From Rhineura floridana (Eukaryota > Chordata > Lepidosauria > Squamata > Rhineuridae), in NCBI RefSeq assembly GCF_030035675.1, contig NC_084499.1:16812239-16876238 (forward strand): a stretch of DNA of 64,000 nucleotides. Direction: 5' to 3'. Of this stretch, positions 1 through 12,000 are shown piece after piece. Every line of letters starts with the position of its first letter. Positions within the stretch are counted from its first letter, which is position 1. The notes under the pieces are model-generated. The model ran no database searches and had not been told where the DNA came from. It worked only from the letters and a program-made list of their open reading frames with translations. The position numbers and the translations under genes are program-made.

Positions 1-3000
1 TTGCCAGAGCCCAGCTTCAGACGCAGCAACTTCCCTTTGCTCACATTTGAGTCGAACACCTGTCAAAAGGGAAGGTCAGTGGGGTGAAGTCACTTAACTT
101 TGAGCCCAACAGGCTCACGTTCCGCTACTCCAGCTGCTGATCTGAGTGCGGTGAATACTTCTGGAAGGGCGGCAGATCAGGGTATAGAGCTGCAGCTCTG
201 TGTGCAGAAGGTCCCAGGTTCAATTCCCAATGGCATCTCCGGGTAGGGCTGGGAGAGACTTTATTATTTACAATGTCTAAGGCATTTTATACACTGCTTA
301 ATCGTTAGCGTTTCTAAGCGGTACACATAAACCATACAGAAAATAAAAACAATACAAATTCACCATGGGCCGTACTCCCTCTGAAATAACAGGTCCGTAG
401 TCTGGGGGTGCTCCTGGATCCATCTCTGTCACTAGAGGCCCAGGTGGCCTCAGTGGCTAGGAGTGCCTTTTACCAGCTTTGGCTGGTAAGACAGCTGTGG
501 CCGTTTCTGGACCGAGATAGCCTGACCACTGTTGTGTCCATGCTCTGGTAAGCTCCAGGCTGGATTACTGTAATGCGCTCTATGTGGGGCTGCCCTTGAG
601 GTTAGTCTGGAAGCTGCAGCTGGTGCAAAATGTGGAGGCATGACTGCTCAATGGGGTGGGGTATCTCCAACATATTATTCCACCGCTGAAAGAATTGCAC
701 TGACTGCCCATTAGCGACTGGGCCAAGTTCAAGGTTCTAGTTTTGGTGTATTAAAGCCCTAATCAGCTTAGGACCAGGACACCTGAAAGATTTGTCTTAC
801 CGCTTACATACCTGGTAGATCACTGCACTCTGCAAGTGAGGGCCTCCTGCAGATACCATCTTATCAGGAGGTCCGTTCCGCACAACATAGGAAACAGACC
901 TTTAGTGTGGTGGCACCGACCCTTTGGAATTCCCTCCCCTTAAATATTAGACAGGTGCCATCTCTGTTATCTTTTCGGTGCCTACTGAAGACCTTCCTCT
1001 TTCAGCAAGCCTTTTAAAGCAGAGACCTTATCCCAGTCTGCGTCTGTACGAGAATCGCTTTTTAAGATGTTTTTAAAGTTTTTTTTTTAAAAAAAGGTGT
1101 TTTGTTTTAATATCTTTTAACATCTTTTTTAAAAAAATATGTTTTAAAATGCTTCTAGTGTTTTTGTTTGCTGCCTTGGGCAACTTCTGGAAGGGGCGAG
1201 ATATAAATTTAATAAATAAATAACAAACAAATCCAAACAGAACCCCAAACACTGCCTGAAAAATCCTGGAGAGCTGCTTCCAGTCAGTGCAGGTGACGCT
1301 AGGCTAGAGGGACCAATGGTCTGGCTCAGTATAAAGGCAGCTTCCGATGTGGCACCCCCTGCATGGCAGTGCCCAGACAGGAACCCCCTTAGGTTACAGA
1401 TTGGGGGGAAAGGCGAGGCTGAAAAATAGTGTCTTGTCCTGGGAGACCAGCACAGAGTACGTGTGTCACATGCAGGAAAAGTTCAAAAAGGCCCACAGGG
1501 ATGGGGGGAAAGGCCCTTCTCTGCCTGAGATTTTGCTTACAGGGTTTTCTCCCTGCTCCTCAGCCCGGAAAAGGCTCAAGCGCAGCTTGCAGATCAATAA
1601 AGGAAATCCCTGCCCTCGGGGCTTATAAGTCTAAAATCCCGATGGGAAAGCCTTTTCAGAACCAGAGTTCTGCAAATGGCTAGGGCACGTTGGGCCTTTG
1701 TGCGCAAAGCTGAGATTTGGACCCACACTGAGTTTCAGAGCAAGTCATTCTGCTGTTTCAGGAGGAGCTTTCTCGGGAGGTTAATTGAGAGTCTTAAAAA
1801 AAGGCCCCTGGGGGGGGAAAGCATATTATAGAGTGGGGGGGAAGCTGTGGCCCTCCAGATGTGGTTAGACTACAACTCCCATCATCCCTGGCGATAGGCC
1901 ATGCTTTTCCGCAGCTGTCGGGAGTTGGAGTTCAGCCACAAATGGAGGGCCAAAGGTTCCCCATACCTGCCGTCAAACAGTAGCAGCTCATAATGACAGA
2001 AACAGCATCATTAACCCAGGCCCTCTTCTACGTCTCACCTGTCCAAGCCCACCGTTCTGGAACAGCCAACCAGTAAAAGCAATCTCCAGCGCGTCTCCAA
2101 CTTCCACCCCTTGGCCCTCTCCAATGACAAGATCCTGGTACAGCACTGCATCGGGGGAAGGGCCGCTGTTATATTTGGCAATGCAGAGCTACAAAGAGGA
2201 AGAACCAAACCCTTAGCGTTTGCCTGGGATTGAACTCCTGCATAGCAACCAGACCCCTCGCCCGTCCAACCTGGCAACAATGCTGTTTGCTAGGACTCTG
2301 GATGTTTTTCAGTGGCAGGCAGCAAAAATATGTGTTGGCCTTTTTAAGTAACAGGGCTGGGTGGAGTTTGGGGGCCCATTGTTAGCACCGCATCAAGACT
2401 CAGCTTTGGAAGCCAGGTGACCCAATTCAGTTTGCTCAGCTAGTTGCATGCCCCCGGGACAGCCATTGTCCACCCGGCAGCTCAAATGTGATACATGTCC
2501 ATGGCACCTGTTTGCTGAAGTCTACGGCCGCCTTTTCCGACTCAAACATGATGGACCAGTTCTGCCTCTGATCATCATAAAACGTGCTATAGTTGTTGGG
2601 CTGGACCTGGGCAAGGAAGAAGAGGAGGAAGTCACATTCGTTGTGGCAGGTGGCCTCGTCTGAAAGCAGCTGAGATTTTACTATGGATGAATATCACTAA
2701 ATACCTGCTTTTTTTTTTTTTTAATAGGGTTGTATCGGAGAGCCAGTGTGGCACAGTGGTTAGAGTGTTGGACTACGATCTGGGAGACCAGGGTTCAAAT
2801 CCCCACACAGCCATGAAGCTCACTGGGTGACCTTGGGCCAGTCACTGCCTCTCAGCCTCAGAGGAAGGCAATGGTAAACCGCTTCTGAATATAGCTTACC
2901 ATGAAAACCCTATATGCAGGGTCGCCATAAGTCAGAATCGACTTGAAGACAGTTCATTTCATTTCATTTTGTTTGGTTTTTTTAATAGGGTTGTATCTAT

Positions 3001-6000
3001 GACCTTCTCAGAGGAAACCCACTGAAATTAAAGGACATGACTAATTTAGGTGTGTTCGCTTCAATAGGTCTATTCTGAGTAGAACTTGCTTAAATACAAC
3101 CTTTCATTTTTTTAAAAAAGCAGATTGATGATGTTGAAGAGGAAGAAAGAAACCTATTCATTTAGGAAAAAGTAAGATGTGGTCATTCACTGAAAATCAA
3201 CAAAGCATGTCACGTTTTAGAAATTGAAAAATGTCAAAGGATGGGAGGAGATACCCTAAGTGAAATTATTTATAGTAGGATAGCGGGCAGCATTTCATCT
3301 ACTTTGTTTTGTTCAGAACATAAGAACATAAGAAGAGCCTGCTGGATCAGGCCAGTGGCCCATCTAGTCCAGCATCCTGTTCACACAGCGGCCAACCAGG
3401 TGCTAACTCCACGTAAGAGCTCTAACAATTGAATACAACCCATTATATAAATTACAATGTTAGTCCTATTCAGAGTAGACCCACTGAAATTAATGCAGAT
3501 GATTAACTAAGGCCCATTTATTCTAAAGTTCTGAGAGGAACTTTGTAGATTTACAATAAGTTCCATTTTTTATTTTTTAAATAGTTACTCTTGCTGACCT
3601 TCTGCAGGCATTATTTTTATACTTGATCATTGTTTTTTTCACAGAAGTAACCCAAAGTGACTTACATTAAAACCCGCTAAAACCGAAAAACACATTGCGA
3701 CATCTGATTTATATCCTTATGCGAGAGAGCTCACAGCAGTGTTCATGGGATCCCCAGATGGTCTCCCATCCAGACACTGACTAGGCCTAGACCTCCTTAG
3801 CTTCAGCAAGGGAGCTGTACCCTGTACTCTCAGATCATGCCATGGTTCTTTCAGGTTACTGCCAAGGCTTACCGTGAGTGTGAACCCCGAATGGATCCTG
3901 GCGGCTGTGATCTGCTGCTGCTGGTTGATATAAAGGAGGATTCCGTACTGGATTCCACAAAAGATGGAAGGAAGGAGAGAAAGAGAAAGAAAAAGAGAGA
4001 GATGAATGGAAAACTATGGAACTGGCTGTCCAAAAACACCTGGAGCTAGGTAGAGTTTCTGTGGCAATGGTAAAACCGGCATGCTAACAGCCGAACGTCA
4101 GATTACATACAAACTAGTCCAATTTGTTAATCACAGGAATTGTTTCAATCACATGTGCTTTGGCTTAGATACACTAGGGCACTGGGAGCAGGCGATTGCT
4201 TCAGTGGCTTCTTGGGAAAAACAGATGAATTTTTCTGATGTATTTTATCTTTTACTGTGGACACTTCTGTATAAAAGTGGGTTAAAATAAAATACTGATC
4301 ATTCAGTTTAGCTGATTGGGCTGTGAAAGGCAGGTACTGGAAAAATGCATCATGTTTCTGATCTGTTTCATCTTTCACTTGTAAGCCCCTGTAGAAACAT
4401 AGGAAGCTGCCTTTTACTGAACCAGACCACTGGTCCGTCTAGCTCAGAACTGTCTACACTGACTGGCAGTGGCTCCCCAGGGCTTCAGGCAGGGGTCTCT
4501 CTCAGCCCCTCCAGGAGATGCCGGGGACTGAGTCTGGGACCTTCCACATGCCAAGCAGATGCTCTGTCAATGAATTATTGCCCTTCATCTAAAAATAAAG
4601 CAAAGCTCTAGTCCTCATGATTCGAATCAGACAACGGTGGGGACTGAACCTGGGGCCTCCAGCTTGCGCTGCAAGTGCCTGAACACTAAGCTCTGGCTGT
4701 TCCTCACTGCAAATACTTCCCCAAAGTTAGGAACATGAGCAAGCTGCCTTAGTATAAACACCGGTCCATCTAACTCACTGTTGTCTACTCTGACTGGCAG
4801 CGGCTCTCTGGGATTTCTGACAGGCTCTCTCCCAGCGCAACCTGGAGACGCTGGGAATTGAACCTGGGACTGTCTGCTCGCAAAGCAGGTGCCCTACCAC
4901 CGAGTTCTGGCCTTTCTCTACAAAAGTGTTCGCAGTGGGGAAGAGGGAAGACCAAAAAACCGGAACTGCTATCCGCGTTATGTCAAGAACAGCAGGTGCT
5001 GAAACGGCACCTCCAATTCGCTCTCGGCAAGACACGGTCGAGATGCCAGGATGCAAAGAAAAGAAGCATTCGCCTAGCCCAGCCTTTGGTCGACCTGGTG
5101 CCTTCCCGATGCTTCGGACTACAGCTCCGGCTGGGGCTGATGGGAGCTGTAGTCCGAAGCATCGGGAGGGCACCAGGTCAACAAAAAGCTGGGCTAGCCC
5201 AACACACCGCACCTTCTCTTACCTTTCTGGTCGCATGGGTCCCCACCACGGCCGCGCCGTATTTGCCCTGTTTCACGTATTGCCCGTTAGCGCTGGAACA
5301 AGAGGAGAAAGCCTCTTAGCTCCCCAGACACTTTTACTAAAGCCTTCACCACCATCGCAACCCAAGCGTTGCACTCTGCAGCTCTTTACAGAGACTGGCT
5401 ATGTCTAGGATGGAGAGAGCCTGTGGCCCTCCCAGACACTGCCCGACTCCTAACTCCCAGCAGCCAGCTTGGCCAATGGTCAGGGATGACGGGGCATGGG
5501 GCCGTCGTCCAGCAACTCCGGGAGGCCTGCAGGCTCCCCCACCCTCGCCTTAAGCGTCCGCGGCTTGCTGAAAGGAACTGCCAGCAAAAGGTCTCTCTCT
5601 GCCGCTTAGAACACTAGTTTTTGCTTTGCAGCCAGCCTCATTTCAGGTTGGTGGTGGCAGGCGGGGTGGAAGGCAGTGGAGCCCAAACAGTAGATGGAGC
5701 CACAGCCAACTAACTCTAGTTTTGTTCCCCGTCCTCCCCCTTCTTAATACCAAGACGAAGGAGGAGGAGGAGGAAGCCGACAGCCGGGGCTGCTACCCCC
5801 GGGGCTGGATGCAAGTCAGAAGGCAAGCAGTCAGAGCTGGCTGGAGGCCGACTGAAGATGGTGGGGTGGGGTCCCATTAGCCCTAACAGACCAGCCTCCA
5901 CTGTTTCAGTTCCATCTCTTCCTGAGCATGCATCTGCTGGACACAGCAGACCAGGCTAGACCAAGTAAGCCCCCCCCACCCCACAATTACGAGGAAGGAG

Positions 6001-9000
6001 ACGCCAAACCAGCAATTCGAGCCACAAGGACACCATCGTTCCCCCGCTGTAGTACTCACAAGCGATACGCATGAACCGCTGTAGCGATGAAGACAGACGG
6101 CGCTCCTGAAGTGGGCGCAGGAGCAGGCAGCTTCTGGGTTGGTGGACCTGCAGCTGAAGCAGCACACAGCAAGGGGTAAGCACCTCCACCACACATTCAG
6201 AATTGGCTTGCAAGCAGCAGCCCAAGAGAGCGCCCTTGCCTTGGGACCAAACCAGTTGCTCAGATTAATGGGGGAAAAGGAAGCTGTCTTCAATCGAGGC
6301 AGACCATTGGTCCATCTAGCTTGGAATTACTGACAGTGCCTGGACCAGGATGTTAACTGCTGGTGTGATGATTTTTCTCCTAGCTGAGGGGTGGGGAACC
6401 TTATTTCTGTCAAGGACTGCATTCCTTTGGGTGCAATTCGTTGGGGGCTGAAGCCACTGAGGGGTGGGGCACTGCTTTTCTTGCCCACCCCTTTTCTCTC
6501 TCTCTCTCCCCAATTTTCTCCCTCCTCGCCACCAACATGAAATTTGGCCAAGGGTGCTTGTGGCCCTTAGGCCACAGGCTGCCCATCCCTGCCCTTTTTT
6601 CTAGCCACTGAAAGCAGTGGCAGAACTTGGTTGCAGCCAACCCTTGCTCAGTTTCTGCCCAGTACACAGGCTTCAGGCAGAGACGGAGGAGAGCACTCAT
6701 TTGCCTAGAGAGAGAAAAAGATTCAGGAAGGACCATCCACCCCCCCCAGTGCAATTAACATATACAAACAGAAGAGAAAGATATTTCATAAAAGCATTCC
6801 CACTTTTTTTGAAAAGTTCATGTTCTGTAATTGGCCTCGGGGCGGGGATGGGGAGAAGGTGCTTCTTCTCTCCTCCATCTCTGTCCTGCTCTGCTTTCAT
6901 ACCAACAGTCCCAGCAGCTAGACAAGACAGAGCAGGCCCTTAGCATATCTGCACAGCACTCACTGAAAAAAGGATTGCTGCTGACTGTTTCTGGCACTAG
7001 CATGAAAGAGCGACCAACGCTGCCGGAGGCAGTCAGCCTCTGGATACCAGTTGCTGGGAACCACAAGTGGAGACAGCGCCATTGCACTCAGGTCCTGCTT
7101 GCAGGATTCTTATAATGGGCATCTGGCTGGCCACTGTGAGGAGGCTGGGCGGGAATGGCCCCCTTTCGCCTGAAGCAGAGGGGCTCTTCCACAGTCGGAG
7201 GCAGTATGTCTCTGAATACCAATTGCGAGGAATCACAAGTGAGGAGAGTGCTGTTGCACTCAGGCTTCCTATAGGCATCTGGTGGTCCACTGCGACAACA
7301 GGATGCTGACCTAGTTGGGCCGCTGGCCTGATCCAGCAGAACAGAACTCTTCTCAAGGGCTAAGAACGGTTTACTTACCAGTAGCTGGTTGACCTTTTTT
7401 AGGCTGCTTGGGTGGCGTGTACTGGAAAAATTCATTTCCAGTGCCTGTAGCTGTCTGATCCAATCCAAAGAGAGAGGCCAGCCTGCTCCTGTGTGGAGAG
7501 AAAAGCATTTGTTCACTTCATACGGGGGGGGAGGGAGAAGACAGAGACAACGGAACATGTACAGAAAAATGCAGGGATGCTACTGTTTCATTGCAGACCA
7601 GGAGGTCATACCATAATAGGGGGCGATACTTCTTTTTCAGGTAGCGTGGTACAGTGGTTGGAGTGTTGACCTCCCCACTCAGCCATGATGCTTGCTGAAA
7701 AGCATTTGGCCCAATCTCTCTACGCCTAACCTACCTCACAGGAGTGCTGTGAATGGCGGGAGGGAATCCCATCTACACTGCCCTAAGGTCCCTGAAGGAA
7801 GAATGGATATTAACTGTTAACAAAATAAATCGGTATTTTGACTGAACAAAATAAATGTACTGGCTTAGAAGGAGGGGCTGGCAAAACATTCCTTATACAT
7901 TAACCCACTGTGCCGCAAACTATTATTCTTTCTGTTCAGCTGTTCAAAATTCACAGCTCAAGTGTTAAATACAGTAAAGGGTTGTCTCCAATGCTAGTCC
8001 TACTTACAACAGATCCACTGAAAATGATGCACATGACTTAGGTCCATAAATTCCAATGGGTCTACTCTATAGTTAGATACAGCCCTGTGTTTTTCCTCTC
8101 TTTTTGTCCCAAGCTCTCCATTTACAAAGCTGGAAGCAAAGACCATTTCCAAATCATAGATTGTACAGGACCTACTCCCCAGCCCCAAAATGTCCCAGTC
8201 TTTGCACAGATAGAAAACCTGGCTTTGCGTGTTAGCTTTCCCCATGCAGAAAAACTCCAGAAAGGTCCGGGGGGGGGGGGGGCGAGGGCGAGGACACTGC
8301 TGAGCAAGGGTTTTCTCCTGAACATTCAGAAGCACCTCGTTTCCATTCATTTTTGGGCTCAGGAAACTCGCCACTCACATTCTATCCAACCTCTTTGCAA
8401 TAAACGTTTAAGAACAAACCGACCTGGAAAAACCAATACGTCTTCAAAACATTACATTTCGAGTCTCAGTCCCAACCAATGAACTCTGTGCTACGTTAAA
8501 GAGCAACCAAAAATATCCTGGTGCAGTTTTTAAAATGCTCAAGAGCACCCCAAAAAAAGAAACAAACCCATGGGCTTCCTGCCAAAGGTATTCTGTCTGC
8601 CATGGGTCCGACATCGCTGTTCAAGTGCCCCCCCACCAGCTCACTGCTTAGTTCTCCTGTCGTTCCCACCCATTCAACCTTCACTGCTGCTTTCTCAAGT
8701 GTGATCTCACATCCACCCTTTTCCATTCTGGAGCATCAGCAGAGTGAGGGTGGGGGAGGGGTGGGGAAAGGAGGACTAAACAGCTAGGATTTCCAAAGGC
8801 AACTCTGCCTTTGCACAATTGCAACCCTCTGGAATTAAGGTATGACCTTGCGAGAGACAGACAGAGAGAGAACACTCTTCTGTATAATCCCGAAGCAGCT
8901 CTTGTTGGGATTCTGGCCACAGAGAAAACACAGTTCCATGGTTGGGGGTGGGTGAAGCAAGAGAGCCAGTGTGGGGTCCTGGCTTGAGTGCCGGACTGGG

Positions 9001-12000
9001 ACCTGAGAGAGAGACCAGGGTTCGAATCCCTGCTTGGCCATGAAGCTTGTTGGGTGACCTTGGGCCACAGTCGCTTGTCTCTCAGCCTAACCTACCTCGC
9101 AGGATTGCTGCGAGGATAAAATCAGGAGGGGGAGAGCCACATTTGTACGCCACCTTGAGTTCCTTGGAGGAAAGGTAGGGATCTAAATGAAACAAACAAA
9201 TAAATAAGAGGAAGGGGGTTTGTGAGCTAGACTCCTCTCTCTCTCTTCTTCTGCGAAGAGTGATATTTTTGCCATGACACATCCTGGCTCTGGCTTGCAA
9301 GCTCACGAGTCACTCCGTCACGTGGGCCTCATATATGCCTACTCGGCTTCATATTGGTGGGGGAGGCGGAGGCAAGAAAAAAAGAGGACGTAATACAGAA
9401 TATTTAGAGATATTTTTATATATTAAGTGGTATAGAAATAGTCTAAATAAATAAATAAGAATCAGAGCTGGCAGCGCCCCCAAAATAGCCGCAAGACAGG
9501 ATATCCTGGAATCTAAAAGGATCTCACAGGCCCCATTCCTGTGGCCTCTCTAATTAAAGCAAGGGAAGGGATGAAGGATTCGGAGAACTCCCATCAGAAA
9601 CGGGAGTGGAAATTGCTGGTGTTTGCTTATTCATCCCACGTCTGGAAGGGAAATCAATCCAGTGAATATGATTAGCATTTGCTCCCATTGTTGCTTTCAG
9701 CCTGCAAATGATACATAACTGACTACATTTCCTGTCCCTTCCTTTGCATTATGTTTCCTTTGAGCTGAAATGAATGAGGTGGTACAACAAACACATTGAC
9801 AACCTAATTTCCCCACAGCAGACAGCAAGACAAATAATGTGGATTATGAACTGCAGCAGAACGGAAACAGTGGTGCATGCGACAAATATGAGGCAAAACG
9901 GCAAATGATGCCTTCTTACGTTCCGGGTAGGGAAACCTTTCCAGACAAAGGAACCTTCCAGTGGGCACAGGTCAATGGTGGGCGCAGCCATAGGCTAAAG
10001 CGTGCAACGCTTATCTCTGCGACTCTTATCTTTGCACAGGAGGCTTCATTCCCACAAGACAAAATCAGAGGCTTCTATACACATATGTCTCTTCATCCTC
10101 TGTCCAGGTGAGCAAGAGGCATTATCATAGCTCAAGGACACATCCCAGCCAGGCAAAAGCAGCCAAGGAGAGTACAGAGCAAGGCTGGTAAGGGGTGTAG
10201 CCCGAAGACAGCCACATTCACCCCCTGGGCCTGAGATTCCCTAACCCTAAATTAAAGGATTTGTGTGCCACAACATTGGCATGTTAAATGTAAACAAGGA
10301 AAAAGGCCTTAATAGTTAGTATAGAGCCTAACTGTTCTGGCTTTGCTCTTCCCCTGGTTAAAAAAAAAACACATCCGTAAGGGGCTAGCTTAGTGCTGCT
10401 TCCAAACTCTGTCTTGCTCCTTAACATGCCATGATCCATAAGCCAAACAAACAAAACAATACAGATGTTGCTAGACTTCAGCTTCCATAATTCCTTACCA
10501 TTGGCTATGCTGGCTGGGACTGATGGGAGTTGGAGTCCAACATCACCTGGAAGGCACCACGTTGACTACCCCAACTTAAGGGCCAGAAACTTGTTTGTGG
10601 TTTTTTTTAACAGAAGAAGATGCCCCAAGAGAAACCTCCCATAGGAAAAAGCTGAGATTGTCAGGATTCTCAGCTCTGTGCCAGGAACGAAGCTCTGCTC
10701 ATGGTGGTGCAATCATGGAATTCACCAAGTCCCTACATTAAGATTTCCTCATAGCATTTTCCCTTCTGGACCCCTTTATATTCCTGTTCCCCTCCCTCCT
10801 ACCCACCCCCGAGAATCCTTCCCAAGCTGTGAACTGCAGCCAGCTGCTCTTTACTCAACACAGATTTGGGGACCTTCCCTGTTTTTCAAACAGTGCCAAT
10901 GATGATGCAGTGTTGGTTAACTTTTATTTTTTTAAAATGATTCCTCAGATATTGCAGCAACACCAATCTAATCACTCCACACACACCCACAACTTCTCCA
11001 AATGCGACCAAGCTCTTCCCTTGCACAATTCGAGTTCCCTGCTTGCTTATCTCGCTGTATCCTTGCAACACTCACTCAGGAGTCCAAACAATCACCCTCC
11101 TGACCACCAGCAGCCTTAGGGAGTATTAAGGCAGCAGCTTAGCAAAAGCAAGAAGGCTCTCTACAACAACATAACGTCTGCTTATGTCAGCGATGGGGAA
11201 ACCTGTGGCCTTCCAGATGTTTTATTTATGTATTTACGGTTACATTTATACCCCACCTTTCCTCCAGCTCAAGGTGACGTACATGGTTCTCCTGTTCCCC
11301 ATTTTATCCTCACAACAACCCTACGAGGTAGATTAGGCTGAGAGACTGCGACTGGCCCAAGGGCACCCAGTGAACTTCATGGCTGAGGGACTACAACTTC
11401 TACTGTCTCTGACCATTAGCCATGCTAGCAGGGACTAATGGGAGTTGGAGTCCAGCCACATGTTCCTCATTTCTGGCTTATATCCTCCTTGCATTCCTCC
11501 TATGTGGCGATGCCCATCCCATTCCAGAATATTAAATATTGTCTATATTGACTGACAGCAGCTCTCCACGGTTGCAGGTGGGGGGTGCCTTTCAAAGCTC
11601 TACCTGGAGACACCAGGGAGTGAACTTGGAACCTTCTGCGTTTAAAGGCAGATGCTCTACCAGTGAACTACAGCTCATCCCCAATGTGCATTGACAGTGT
11701 TAATAATATCTTTAGCTGGCTCTTCCACTTAGACGCTATCTCCCATGTTAAATCCTACTCAGAGTAGATTCATTGAAACTGATGGGCATGACTGACTCAG
11801 GTCTTTTAATATCAACTGGTCTACTCTGAGTAGAATTTAGTTGAAGACAAGCCATAATCTTCTCTCTCCCCCATTTTATGCTCTCAACAACTCTGCTAGG
11901 CAGGTTAAGCTGAGAGTGAGTGTCTTACTGGCCCAAAGCCACCCAGCCGACCAGAGAAGTGAATGCAGGCCTCCTTGGAATCCCACAACACTCAGTGTTT

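Noticed and set aside
3732-3848. Functional 5S rRNA gene
   Set aside because: The 5' half is strongly diverged from 5S rRNA and the 3' end runs into a SINE-like tail.
4775-5408. Overlapping open frames of about 145-160 codons on both strands
   Set aside because: They arise from the 55-bp palindrome (both strands translate alike) plus FKBP15 exon 4 and SINE sequence.
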